Source: Candidatus Bathyarchaeum tardum
GTDB lineage: Archaea; Thermoproteota; Bathyarchaeia; Bathyarchaeales; Bathyarchaeaceae
NCBI GenBank assembly: GCA_029762755.1
Contig: JARVGH010000006.1
Span: forward strand, 1 to 64,000
DNA length: 64,000 nucleotides
Direction: 5' to 3'
Part shown: positions 34,778 through 44,183 of the stretch, one piece after another
How the letters are laid out: each line of letters opens with the position of its first letter
Position numbering within the stretch: position 1 is the first letter of the stretch
The notes under the pieces: model-generated
Told to the model about the DNA's origin: nothing
The model's database searches: none
The model's input: only the letters and a program-made list of their open reading frames with translations
Position numbers and translations under genes: made by a program

Positions 34778-36801
34778 TGCGCTGGCGAACCAAAACAGTA
34801 TACCCCTTCTCCGCAATTGTCGGACAAGAAACCATGAAAATGGCATTAATCCTTAACGTCATAAACCCAAAAATCGGCGGAGTCTTACTAAGAGGGGAAA
34901 AAGGAACTGGAAAATCAATGGCAGTAAGAGCATTAGCCCATCTATTGCCTGAAGTCGATGTAGTTGCTGATTGCCCTTTCCATTGTGATCCCATTAACCA
35001 AAAAGAAATGTGTGATAGCTGTAGCACCAAACTTGCCAAAGGAAAAAAACTCCCCGTTAGAAAACGGTCAGTATCTGTTGTTGATTTACCCATAGGCGCA
35101 ACAGAAGACCGCCTCGTAGGTACAATTGACATCGAAAAAGCAATAAAAACTGGAGAAAAACATTTCGAACCAGGACTTCTAGCCGAGGCTAACCGAAGCA
35201 TACTCTACATAGACGAAGTAAACCTGCTAGATGACCACCTTGTTGACGTTCTTTTGGACGCTGCCGCAATGGGCATAAACTTTGTCGAACGAGAAGGAGT
35301 TTCTTTCAGTCATCCTTCCCATTTTGTTTTAGTAGGAACAATGAACCCTGAAGAAGGAGACCTTCGCCCCCAACTTCTAGACCGTTTTGGATTAACAGTT
35401 GAAGTAAAAGGCATTCCATACCGTGAAGCCCGCGCAGAAATCGTCCGAAGGCGGGTAGCCTTTGAATTTGACCCTCAAGGGTTTGTTGATAGTTGTCATG
35501 AAGAACAAGAAAAGATGCGCAAAAAGATAGTTGATGCAACCAATCTTTTGCCCAAAGTTAAATTAAATGATGATTTGCTTGACTTAATTACTCAAATCTG
35601 TGTAGACTTTGCTGTTGATGGTCACCGGGCAGACATTACAATCTACAAAACTGCATGCACAATAGCCGCCTTCAGAGGAAGAACCGAAGTAACCGAAGAA
35701 GATGTCCGTGAAGCTGCAGAACTGGCACTTCCTCATCGTCTTCGTCGTCAACCCTTTGAAGAACCAAAACAAGAACAACAGCAAATTCAAGACAACATCA
35801 ATAAATGGAAACAAAACCAAGAACAACAATCTCCCTCTGAAAGTAATTCCCCTCAGGAAGATTCCTCGTCTGATTCCCCTTTAGAAAATGAACAGCCTCA
35901 ACAGGAACAAATTTTCGAAGCTGATTCTCCCGGAAAAGTGAAGCCTTTGGAAACTCCAGTTTTGGATGAGATGCAACGCAGTGGCTCAGGTCGAAGGTCA
36001 AAAACTAGAACCAATTCAAAATCTGGTCGTTATGTTTCTAGTGCAATTCCTAAAGGAAAAGTTACTGACCTTGCTTTTGATGCTACTTTGCGGGCTGCTG
36101 CTCTTTGTCAAAACAGGAGAAGAGAAGAATCTAACAGCGAAAATGTGTTGCTTATTGAAAAATCTGATCTTCGCCAGAAAGTTCGAGAAAAGAAAATGGG
36201 CAATTTAATCGTGTTTGTTGTTGACGCCAGCGGTTCAATGGCTGCCCAAGAACGCATGGCTGCAACTAAAGGTGCTATTTTGTCTCTTTTAATTGATGCT
36301 TATCAACGTCGTGACCGAGTGGGAATGATTGCTTTCCGGAAAAACTGCGCTGAAGTTATTCTTCCTCCAACCAGCAGTGTGGAATTAGCCCAAAAGTGTT
36401 TAGCACGGCTTCCTACTGGTGGTCGTACGCCCCTTGCTCATGGCTTGAAGTCTGGGTTAGACACTATCCGTGACTGTATGCGAAGAGACAAAGAAGCCAT
36501 TCCTCTTTTGGCTTTAGTTTCTGATGGTCGAGCAAACGTCAACATGTATGATGGCGACCCCGTAGAAGAAGCAAAAACAATGGCTCGTGCAATCAAATCT
36601 GCTGGAATTAAATCAATTGCCATTGATACCGAACGGGATTTTATTTCCTTTGGTTTGGTGAACCAGATATGTTCTGAAATGGGTGGAAAATATCTGCGCT
36701 TAGAAGAATTGAGTGCCGCACCAATTGCTTCTGCAGTTCGTAGCAATTTGCCTCAAAATTATGGAATAATAAACACAAATTTTGGTTGTGAAAATGCATG
36801 A
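34777..36801 (+). CDS. ChlI/ChlD-type chelatase ATPase (AAA+ and vWA fusion)
   Basis: The 674-residue protein joins a ChlI-like AAA+ ATPase (about 1-325; Walker A GEKGTGKS near residue 40, Walker B SILYIDEVN) to a Pro/Gln/Ser/Glu-rich linker (about 328-400) and a von Willebrand A domain (about 470-674; MIDAS DASGS). An insertion after the Walker A region has cysteines (DCPFHCDP, MCDSC) that may bind zinc. It should drive metal insertion by CobN as the small-subunit motor of a cobaltochelatase. It precedes the transporter genes with a four-base overlap. Confidence 0.9.
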   Translation: MRWRTKTVYPFSAIVGQETMKMALILNVINPKIGGVLLRGEKGTGKSMAVRALAHLLPEVDVVADCPFHCDPINQKEMCDSCSTKLAKGKKLPVRKRSVSVVDLPIGATEDRLVGTIDIEKAIKTGEKHFEPGLLAEANRSILYIDEVNLLDDHLVDVLLDAAAMGINFVEREGVSFSHPSHFVLVGTMNPEEGDLRPQLLDRFGLTVEVKGIPYREARAEIVRRRVAFEFDPQGFVDSCHEEQEKMRKKIVDATNLLPKVKLNDDLLDLITQICVDFAVDGHRADITIYKTACTIAAFRGRTEVTEEDVREAAELALPHRLRRQPFEEPKQEQQQIQDNINKWKQNQEQQSPSESNSPQEDSSSDSPLENEQPQQEQIFEADSPGKVKPLETPVLDEMQRSGSGRRSKTRTNSKSGRYVSSAIPKGKVTDLAFDATLRAAALCQNRRREESNSENVLLIEKSDLRQKVREKKMGNLIVFVVDASGSMAAQERMAATKGAILSLLIDAYQRRDRVGMIAFRKNCAEVILPPTSSVELAQKCLARLPTGGRTPLAHGLKSGLDTIRDCMRRDKEAIPLLALVSDGRANVNMYDGDPVEEAKTMARAIKSAGIKSIAIDTERDFISFGLVNQICSEMGGKYLRLEELSAAPIASAVRSNLPQNYGIINTNFGCENA

Positions 36802-39788
36802 GTAAATTTGTAAACACAAAAAATAGACAAATTATCTTAGGTGCAATACTTATAGTAGTGATTATTGGCGGCTCTTATGGCGCTTACAGTCACTTTTTTT
36901 CAGGAGCTGAACCAACACCTGAGCATAATGAACCTGAACCCGTGACAGTTACCGTTGTTGATGTAAGTGACACTGAAGTAACAATAACAAAGCCCGTCAA
37001 TCGGATAGTTGCGATGATTGGTGCTGAGTTCATTAGTGCTTTAGGTTGTCAAGACAAAATTGTGGGACGTGTAAAACTAACTACTGATGAAGAAGCAATT
37101 CTTCCCCAACCTGTTGTGGATTTACCTATTGTTGGAGATACTGATTCCACTGCAAATTTGGAGTTAATTCTGGAACTTGAACCCGATCTGGTAATTGCCA
37201 GCCAAAGACTATCTGACGAAAACAGAGCAGCTCTTGAAGCCGCAGGAGTTGCAGTTATTGAAGAAAGTTCTACTTATCCCCGACGAGAAACTTACCTTCA
37301 GAATCTTGGCTTGATTTTAGATGCACAAGACGAAGCTAACAACTTTCTTGAATTTGAGGCCTACTATGAAGACCTTATCAAAGACCGGGTCGCAAATTTG
37401 ACCGATGCAGAAAAACCTACAGTGTACTTTGAATGGTACAAAGATTGGTACAGCAGTGGAGCCAACGGCTCATACACAGAGATGATTATCACCGCTGGAG
37501 CAATTAACATCGCCGGTGACCAGCCAGTTTCATCCATGGATGTAAGTGCCGAGTTTGTTGCAGAATCCAACCCTGACATGATTGTTCGAATGTTAACTTT
37601 CTACGACGGAGAAACACTAGATGATTTTCAAGCTTTACATGAGGGTCTTATGAATCGTGTCGGATTAGAAGACACAATTGCAGTACAAAATGAAGACGTA
37701 TATATCATCAAAAACACCGCTTTAGTTGGAAGACGACCAATTGGTTTATTGTATCTGGCAAAATGGTTTCATCCCACCCTTTTCGAAGACATCAATCCTG
37801 CTGTAATACATCAAGAATATGTTCAAACATTCTTTGGCGCAAGCGTTTCTGGGGTGTTTGTTTACCCGGAAGAAATCGTAGAACCTACTGAACCAACTGA
37901 ACCTAGTGTACCTGAAACCCTTTTGATTGTGGACGCAAAAGGAAATCAAGTTGAACTCACTCTTCCTGTGGAAACAATAGTTTGTATGAACCCTGGATTA
38001 ACTGAACTTTTGTGTGCCCTAGGTGGCGACGACCGCATAGTTGGAAGAGATGAAAACTCTCTTTTCCCTGAATCTATTTTGGATGCAACTGTAGTTGGTG
38101 GAACTTCATACACTCCAAATCTCGAAATGATTCTAGAATTAAACCCTGATTTGTTGATTGCTGATACCATGTTATCCTATAAAACCGAAGAACTAGAAAC
38201 AATTCGAAACGCAGGTATACCTGTTATCATGGAATCCTCTAGCAATTTTACCCGATTGCCTGAAATGGTTACATACTTTGGTAACATCTTACAAAACTCC
38301 GAAAACGCAGAAAGCATAATTGATTTCATGGAACAATACGAAAACCTAGTTATTGACCGTACAGAAACTCTAGAAGAAAGCGAGAAACCTAAAGTTTACA
38401 TTGAATGGAACAACGAATGGCTAAGTTTTGCTGAAGGCAGTTCCAGTCATGATATCCTTCTCAAAGCGGGGGGAATAAACATTGCTTCTGGGAATTCAGA
38501 TGATTCTTCTCCCACATTAAGTCCCGAATTTGTAACCGAACAAGACCCTGATGTAATAATTCGAATGGCAAGCTCCGGAAGTAACTTCACTGGAATTCAA
38601 AGTCTACGCGCAGAACTACTTTCCCGTTCAGGATTAAGCGGAACAACTGCAGTTTCAGAAGATCGCGTTTACATTTATGGTTCTGTAGTTTTTCAAGGAC
38701 TACGATACCCCATTGGATTGCTATATTGGGCGAAATGGTTTAATCCTAGCCTGTTTGCAGACATTGACCCCGGTGCAATACATGAAGAAATGATTCAACA
38801 ATTCTTTGGAGAAGATATTGACGATGTTTATGCTTACCCCGAAATTGTTACAGTTGTAGATGGCAACGATACAGAAATGACCCTTAATCTGCCTGTGGAA
38901 CGTGTAGTAAGCATCAATTCTGGGTTAACTGAAATTCTGTCTGCCCTCGGATGCGAAAACATCATCGTAGGTCGTGACAAAAGCTCTACTCTGCCTCCTT
39001 CTGTTTTGGACATACCTGTTGTTGCTGACAACTCTTACATGCCTAATGTGGAGTTGATACTTGAACTAGAACCCGACGTACTATTTGCTGATGCAATGCT
39101 GCCTTATAATACAGAACTTTACGACCAACTCTTAGCTGCGGGTCTAACTGTTTTCATTGCTGACCCTTCCGATCCTGAACCTTCTGCTGAGTCCAATGAA
39201 ACTGTAATAGATTTTACCTGTAAATTGGTTAGCACAATCGCCAAAATAGTTGGAGAAGAAGAAACAGCAAACGAATACATCGATTACGTACAATACTACA
39301 ATGTTTTGGTTCAAGAACGCCTAGAAAACTTAACTGAAGCTGAAATGCCTAAAGTTTTGCTTGAGTGGTATCAACCTTACCAGACTTTTGTTACTCCTGG
39401 TTTAGATCAAGCAGGAGGAATAAACATTGCCGAAAACCAAACTGAGTACGCCCCAACCTTAAGTGCAGAATTTGTGGTAGAACAAAATCCTGACATAATC
39501 ATCCGTGCAATCAGTAGCACTGAACATGATGAAGCAGATTTTATTGCAATGAGGGCTGAAATCTTCAGCCGTCCTGAATTAAGCGGAGTAACTGCGATCG
39601 AAAATGAACAAGTCTACATTTACGATTTTGTTGCTCGGGGCGGAATACGATGTGTCATTGGTTATCTTTACTGGGCAAAATGGTGCCAGCCAACTCTGTT
39701 TGAAGACATTGATCCTGCAACTGTAATTGATGAACTTAATCAACAATTCTTTGGAACTGACATACCTGGAGTCTATGCTTATCCATGA
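36798..39788 (+). CDS. Three-domain ABC substrate-binding protein (BtuF-like, triple fusion)
   Basis: The 996-residue protein has an N-terminal membrane anchor (about 13-33) and then three successive PF01497/BtuF-FepB-type binding domains, about 52-360, 376-680 and 684-996. Each starts with the same pattern, for example VERVVSINSGLTEILSALG in domain 3, and each contains LELEPDxxxA or similar and a closing LYWAKWFxPxLFxDIDP segment. Acidic Pro/Thr/Glu linkers separate domains 1 and 2. Usual family members have one domain. It probably captures corrinoids outside the cell for the FecCD/ATPase pair downstream; iron-siderophore or heme are alternatives. Confidence 0.88.
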   Translation: MSKFVNTKNRQIILGAILIVVIIGGSYGAYSHFFSGAEPTPEHNEPEPVTVTVVDVSDTEVTITKPVNRIVAMIGAEFISALGCQDKIVGRVKLTTDEEAILPQPVVDLPIVGDTDSTANLELILELEPDLVIASQRLSDENRAALEAAGVAVIEESSTYPRRETYLQNLGLILDAQDEANNFLEFEAYYEDLIKDRVANLTDAEKPTVYFEWYKDWYSSGANGSYTEMIITAGAINIAGDQPVSSMDVSAEFVAESNPDMIVRMLTFYDGETLDDFQALHEGLMNRVGLEDTIAVQNEDVYIIKNTALVGRRPIGLLYLAKWFHPTLFEDINPAVIHQEYVQTFFGASVSGVFVYPEEIVEPTEPTEPSVPETLLIVDAKGNQVELTLPVETIVCMNPGLTELLCALGGDDRIVGRDENSLFPESILDATVVGGTSYTPNLEMILELNPDLLIADTMLSYKTEELETIRNAGIPVIMESSSNFTRLPEMVTYFGNILQNSENAESIIDFMEQYENLVIDRTETLEESEKPKVYIEWNNEWLSFAEGSSSHDILLKAGGINIASGNSDDSSPTLSPEFVTEQDPDVIIRMASSGSNFTGIQSLRAELLSRSGLSGTTAVSEDRVYIYGSVVFQGLRYPIGLLYWAKWFNPSLFADIDPGAIHEEMIQQFFGEDIDDVYAYPEIVTVVDGNDTEMTLNLPVERVVSINSGLTEILSALGCENIIVGRDKSSTLPPSVLDIPVVADNSYMPNVELILELEPDVLFADAMLPYNTELYDQLLAAGLTVFIADPSDPEPSAESNETVIDFTCKLVSTIAKIVGEEETANEYIDYVQYYNVLVQERLENLTEAEMPKVLLEWYQPYQTFVTPGLDQAGGINIAENQTEYAPTLSAEFVVEQNPDIIIRAISSTEHDEADFIAMRAEIFSRPELSGVTAIENEQVYIYDFVARGGIRCVIGYLYWAKWCQPTLFEDIDPATVIDELNQQFFGTDIPGVYAYP

Positions 39789-40861
39789 GTACAGCTGCCG
39801 AATTAGAAACCCTTTATTCCAAAGGCAGGAGCCGCAAGGTTCTTGCAATTATTTGTATTTTAGTAGTTTTAGCTGTAACTGCTGTTGTTGCAGTTAGCCT
39901 TGGTGCGGGATCACCAGGATTTGATGAAGCTTTCAATGTTATTATGCATAAAATTTTTCCATCTTTCGATTTTAGCCTCGAGTCAACAATTACCCAGATA
40001 ATTATTATGGACCTTAGACTTCCCAGAATTGTATTGGCAATAATTGCTGGAGCTGGTCTTGCAGCCTCTGGTGCTGTAATGCAAGGAGTCTTACGAAATC
40101 CTTTGGTTTCTTCTTATATTTTGGGGATTTCTTCAGCAGCAGGATTCGGTGCAGCGTTATCAATCGTATTTGGTGTGGGCGTGTTGTCACAATATGCCAA
40201 TTACGTGACTGTTATTAACTCATTTTTCTTTAGCTTTCTTGCAATGCTTTTAGTATTAGGTATTGCTCGTATACGGGGAATCTCCTCTGAAACCGTAATT
40301 TTAGCAGGTGTAGCAGTTGGATTCTTGTTTTCTGCTTTACTTTCATTAATTCAATTCTTGGCTCCCGAACACGAAGCAGTTCGAGCTGTGGTTTTTTGGC
40401 TTTTAGGTTCTTTCCAAAAAGCGTCATGGACTAGTGTTATAATTACTGTTCCTATTGTGCTGTTTTCTATCCTTTTGATGATGAAGCAGTCATGGGACCT
40501 TAACGTCATGAGTCTAGGAGAAGATGTAGCAACTAGTCTTGGAGTTAACTCTAAACGAGTATTACTGCTTTCCATGATTTTAGGAACTCTTGCAACATCA
40601 ACTATAGTATCATTTACAGGAGTCATTGGTTTTATCTGCTTGATTTCTCCTCACCTCGCTAGAATGATAATCGGCAGCGACCACAGATTCCTTTTACCTT
40701 GCTGTACTGGCATTGGTGCTTGTTTGCTTTTAGCAGCGGATACATTAGCACGAACAGTTATGCCCCCTGTGGAGTTTCCTGTTGGAATTATCACTTCACT
40801 GTTGGGTGTCCCGTTCTTCATTTACATATTGTTAAGTAGAAGGAGGCAAAGTTGGGGTTGA
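39785..40861 (+). CDS. FecCD-type ABC permease (BtuC-like)
   Basis: An integral membrane protein of 358 residues of the BtuC/FecCD family, with about ten helices. Family segments include DLRLPRIVLAIIAGAGLAASGAVMQGVLRNPL (shown by its first and last parts DLRLPRI and LRNPL), GVAVGFLFSALLSL and GVIGFICLISPHLARMI. It overlaps the binding protein gene by four bases and the ATPase gene by ten. Corrinoid uptake is inferred from the surrounding cobalamin genes. Confidence 0.93.
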   Translation: MSTAAELETLYSKGRSRKVLAIICILVVLAVTAVVAVSLGAGSPGFDEAFNVIMHKIFPSFDFSLESTITQIIIMDLRLPRIVLAIIAGAGLAASGAVMQGVLRNPLVSSYILGISSAAGFGAALSIVFGVGVLSQYANYVTVINSFFFSFLAMLLVLGIARIRGISSETVILAGVAVGFLFSALLSLIQFLAPEHEAVRAVVFWLLGSFQKASWTSVIITVPIVLFSILLMMKQSWDLNVMSLGEDVATSLGVNSKRVLLLSMILGTLATSTIVSFTGVIGFICLISPHLARMIIGSDHRFLLPCCTGIGACLLLAADTLARTVMPPVEFPVGIITSLLGVPFFIYILLSRRRQSWG

Positions 40862-41676
40862 AACTAGAAATAAACAATCTATCGTTTAGCTACAATGGAA
40901 ATTCTGTCTTAAACGAATTAAACCTAAATGTAAGATTTGGTGAAGTATTGGGTATTGTAGGTCCAAATGGTTCTGGAAAAAGTACTCTACTAAAATGCAT
41001 GAACCGAGTCCTAAAAACTGAACAAAACACGATACTAATTGATGGCCAAGATGTTTCAAAAATTGGACTCAAAGAATTAGCCAAGGTGATGGGTTATGTT
41101 CCCCAGAGTTCTAAGAATGTTTTTCCTTTCACTGTTTTTGATGTTGTTTTAATGGGCAGAAGACCATATATTCAATGGAGTCTAGGCAGAAACGACAAAG
41201 AAATCGTTGCTAAAATCTTAGACTATCTTGGTATTGGTCACTTGGGGATGCGCTACTTTAATGAACTCAGTGGTGGCGAACAACAAAAAGTCATCATCGC
41301 CCGCGCCTTAGCTCAACAACCCGAAATCTTGCTTTTGGATGAACCAACAAGTTCGTTAGATATTCGACATCAACTAGAAATCTTATGCATTCTAAGGACC
41401 TTAGCTGAACGGAAACACTGCTCTGTAATCATTTCAATACACGACCTAAACCTTGCATGTAGGTACTCTGACAGGTTGCTGTTGCTCAAAGACGGCTCAG
41501 TTTTTGCTGTTGGAACTCCAGAAACTGTGATGACCGAAGAAAACATCCAAGCAGTTTACGGAATAAAATCCAAAGTAACAAAATCTATTGTTGGTCAACC
41601 CCAAGTTACACCTTTACAATCAGAAACTGTAAATCTTGAAAACATTCTGCCACCAAAAATTATGACAAAAGCTTAA
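40852..41676 (+). CDS. ABC transporter ATPase (BtuD/FecE-like)
   Basis: A protein of 274 residues with Walker A GPNGSGKST (about 36-44), Q-loop PQSSKNVFP, signature LSGGEQQKVIIARAL and Walker B LLLDEPTSSLD. The sequence belongs to the FecE/BtuD group serving FecCD permeases. TTG 40852 is preceded by AGGAGG at 40841-40846; an in-frame TTG at 40858 is an alternative. A ~35-residue C-terminal extension follows the last family segment. Confidence 0.93.
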   Translation: MGLKLEINNLSFSYNGNSVLNELNLNVRFGEVLGIVGPNGSGKSTLLKCMNRVLKTEQNTILIDGQDVSKIGLKELAKVMGYVPQSSKNVFPFTVFDVVLMGRRPYIQWSLGRNDKEIVAKILDYLGIGHLGMRYFNELSGGEQQKVIIARALAQQPEILLLDEPTSSLDIRHQLEILCILRTLAERKHCSVIISIHDLNLACRYSDRLLLLKDGSVFAVGTPETVMTEENIQAVYGIKSKVTKSIVGQPQVTPLQSETVNLENILPPKIMTKA

Positions 41677-41762
41677 CATGCCCAAACTAAAAAGACAATA
41701 ATCTTCTCAGTTAATATTAAAACAATCAAAAACAAACTTTGGTAACATTTGGGGCAGAAAAA

Positions 41763-42515
41763 ATGAACAGAAAAGAAATCAAGCTAAACCTAGAAAATGT
41801 GAAGGCAGAAGTTCTTTACCATAATTATCAAAACGTTGACGTTAACACTTTACTTGTTTCTTTTAACCAAAAACGTCGCGTTATTTCAACTTTGGAAGGT
41901 TACCGAGAAGTACGCCATGTGGCTAATCATTATCAACCTTTTGAACTGTCAAAAAGCACCATGAAAGATTATGATGCCTTTGCTGAAAGATTCCCTGGTC
42001 TATTGGGACTAACCCATGACGACTTGACCTTTTTGAGCACTGGCGCAAACATGAACAATTTAGCATTATGTGAAAAATCCTTCAAAGACCGCACTGTTTG
42101 CTGTTTAGCTACTGGCGGAGTAGGTAACGCTTTACGGTCTGGCGTGGATGGGGCAAACTGGATAGAACAAGATGGAAAATATTTAACCACCCTTGGAACT
42201 ATCAACATCATTTTGTTAACTAACGTTACATTAACTGATGGTGCCCTTGCCCGAAGCATCATAACTGGTACCGAAGCAAAAACTGCTGCCCTTCAGGACA
42301 TGGACGCCAGAAGCTCTGTTTCTCCGCAAAACCAGGCAACAGGAACAGGAACGGACAACATGATTGTTGTTTCTGGAACAGATCCTGACAAAAAAGTTCG
42401 GCATACCGGTGGGCACACAAAGTTGGGGGAATTAATTGGTGCTTCAACCAAAGTTGCCGTTGCAGAGACAATAAAAAAGCATGATGCTTGGGTTGCAAGA
42501 ATGAAAAAAGCTTAG
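41763..42515 (+). CDS. cbiZ: Adenosylcobinamide amidohydrolase CbiZ
   Basis: The 250-residue protein matches CbiZ: STLEGYREVRHVANHY near the start, LSTGANMNNLA, ATGGVGNALRSG and a C-terminal TGGHTKLGELIG. CbiZ removes the nucleotide loop side chain from salvaged adenosylcobinamide or foreign cobamides, returning cobyric acid to the pathway. ATG 41763 is chosen (GGGGC about seven bases upstream); an in-frame TTG at 41739 would add eight residues. Its position after the importer supports corrinoid salvage and remodelling. Confidence 0.93.
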   Translation: MNRKEIKLNLENVKAEVLYHNYQNVDVNTLLVSFNQKRRVISTLEGYREVRHVANHYQPFELSKSTMKDYDAFAERFPGLLGLTHDDLTFLSTGANMNNLALCEKSFKDRTVCCLATGGVGNALRSGVDGANWIEQDGKYLTTLGTINIILLTNVTLTDGALARSIITGTEAKTAALQDMDARSSVSPQNQATGTGTDNMIVVSGTDPDKKVRHTGGHTKLGELIGASTKVAVAETIKKHDAWVARMKKA

Positions 42516-42543
42516 GATTGAATCAAACTGGAGTAGTTGATTA

Positions 42544-43407
42544 GTGAACGATATAATCGTAACAGAGAATTTAACAAAAAACTATGGCAAAGTAAAAGCA
42601 GTTCGAGACTTGAATCTGAGCATCCATTCAGGAGAAGTCTTTGGGTTCTTAGGTCCTAACGGTGCTGGTAAAACTACTACCATTCGTATGTTAACCACTT
42701 TGACTAAGCCAACTTCTGGTCGGGCGATTGTAAATGGTTTTGATGTAGTAGCACAATCCAATAAGGTAAAACAAGAATTCGGAATTGCTCAACAGCACAT
42801 GAGTCTGGATCGCGACTTGAACGTAATGGAAAACATGGAACTGCATGCTCGTTTGCACCATATTAGAGGAGCTGAACGCAAGCAACGTATCGAAGAATTG
42901 CTTGAATTTGTTGGCTTAACTGAATATGCAGACCGCATGGTCATGACCCTTTCTGGGGGGTTAAAAAAACGTGCCATGATTGTTCGGGCTTTGATTCATC
43001 GCCCAAAAATACTGTTTTTGGATGAACCAACAGTAGGGTTAGACGCCCAAACCCGCCGCAAAATCTGGGAACTAATACGCAAACTAAACCGTGATGGGAC
43101 CTCAATCTTTCTTACAACCCATTACATCGAAGAAGCCGAAGCATTATGCAACCGCGTAGGAGTCCTTCATCAAGGAAAACTGGTAACCGTTGGTAAGCCT
43201 TTGGAACTGCGGAAAAAACTTGGGTTGTTTGCAGTGGAAACCTTAGATGCAGACCTAGGTGCGCAATACAACTATTTTCCTGATGAAACGGCAGCAAAAA
43301 ACTATGTTCAAATGTTGCCTCAGAACTTGAAAACTATCATCATTCGGGAATCAAACCTGGAAGATGTGTTTGTTGAATTAACTGGACAAAAAGTAATTGA
43401 GGGCTAA
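42544..43407 (+). CDS. ABC-2 type exporter ATP-binding protein
   Basis: A protein of 287 residues of the CcmA/DrrA class. It has Walker A GPNGAGKTTT (about 38-47), signature TLSGGLKKRAMIVRAL, Walker B ILFLDEPTVGLD and the usual C-terminal extension with ESNLEDVFVELTG. It pairs with the permease five bases downstream. The substrate is unknown. The start is GTG 42544. Location after cbiZ may be incidental. Confidence 0.9.
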   Translation: MNDIIVTENLTKNYGKVKAVRDLNLSIHSGEVFGFLGPNGAGKTTTIRMLTTLTKPTSGRAIVNGFDVVAQSNKVKQEFGIAQQHMSLDRDLNVMENMELHARLHHIRGAERKQRIEELLEFVGLTEYADRMVMTLSGGLKKRAMIVRALIHRPKILFLDEPTVGLDAQTRRKIWELIRKLNRDGTSIFLTTHYIEEAEALCNRVGVLHQGKLVTVGKPLELRKKLGLFAVETLDADLGAQYNYFPDETAAKNYVQMLPQNLKTIIIRESNLEDVFVELTGQKVIEG

Positions 43408-43412
43408 AAAAA

Positions 43413-44159
43413 ATGAGAATGTTAACCGATATTTATTCTGTTTTATGGGTGGACCTGCGTGTCCTTAGGCGACGTTGGGTTCGAACCCTTTCTACTAGCC
43501 TAATTAATCCCCTTTTGTATCTTGTAGCATTTGGCTTTGGATTAGGTCAAGGAATCAACTTTGACGGCTACAGTTACCTAGAATTTGTTATTCCTGGTAT
43601 AATTGCATTAACTTCAATGTCGGTCAGCTTTGGTGGTGCAGGACAAAAACTAAACGTTGACCGCTTGTTCTTCAGATCCTTTGACGAATGCCTAATGTCA
43701 CCCGTGAGCGTATACTCAATAATAATTGGAAAAGCCCTAATCGGCGTAGTACGGGGCTTGTTCACTTCAACTGCGTTTCTACTGGTAGGTTTTCTACTTT
43801 CACCAACCCTTCACATTGACCTAGCTTTCATGACAGTTTTAGTTCTTTCATGCTTTGTTTTCTCATTCTTTGGAGTCCTTGTCTCCTTCTTGGCAAAATC
43901 CCACCAAGACATGAGCACCGTCAGCAGCCTAGTATTATTACCTATGACCTTCCTTAGCGGAACCTTCTTCTCGTTAACCCAAATTCCTGAAGCCCTCAAA
44001 ATCGTTCTATACTTCTTGCCCTTGACCCACGCCAGCGAATCTTTAAGAGCAATAACTTTACAACAAGCTTTCCCTTGGCTTTCTATAGTTGCCCTTCTAT
44101 GTTATGCAGGATTCTTCTTTGCAATGTCTATGGTTGCACTAAAACGCTCCAGTGTATGA
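43413..44159 (+). CDS. ABC-2 type exporter permease
   Basis: A membrane protein of 248 residues with six predicted helices and the ABC-2 family closing region (LPMTFLSGTFFSLTQIPEAL, then LPLTHASESLRAI). It pairs with the ATPase encoded just before. The exported substrate cannot be predicted. Confidence 0.9.
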   Translation: MRMLTDIYSVLWVDLRVLRRRWVRTLSTSLINPLLYLVAFGFGLGQGINFDGYSYLEFVIPGIIALTSMSVSFGGAGQKLNVDRLFFRSFDECLMSPVSVYSIIIGKALIGVVRGLFTSTAFLLVGFLLSPTLHIDLAFMTVLVLSCFVFSFFGVLVSFLAKSHQDMSTVSSLVLLPMTFLSGTFFSLTQIPEALKIVLYFLPLTHASESLRAITLQQAFPWLSIVALLCYAGFFFAMSMVALKRSSV

Positions 44160-44183
44160 AGAATTTTTTCTTCCCTTTTTTGT

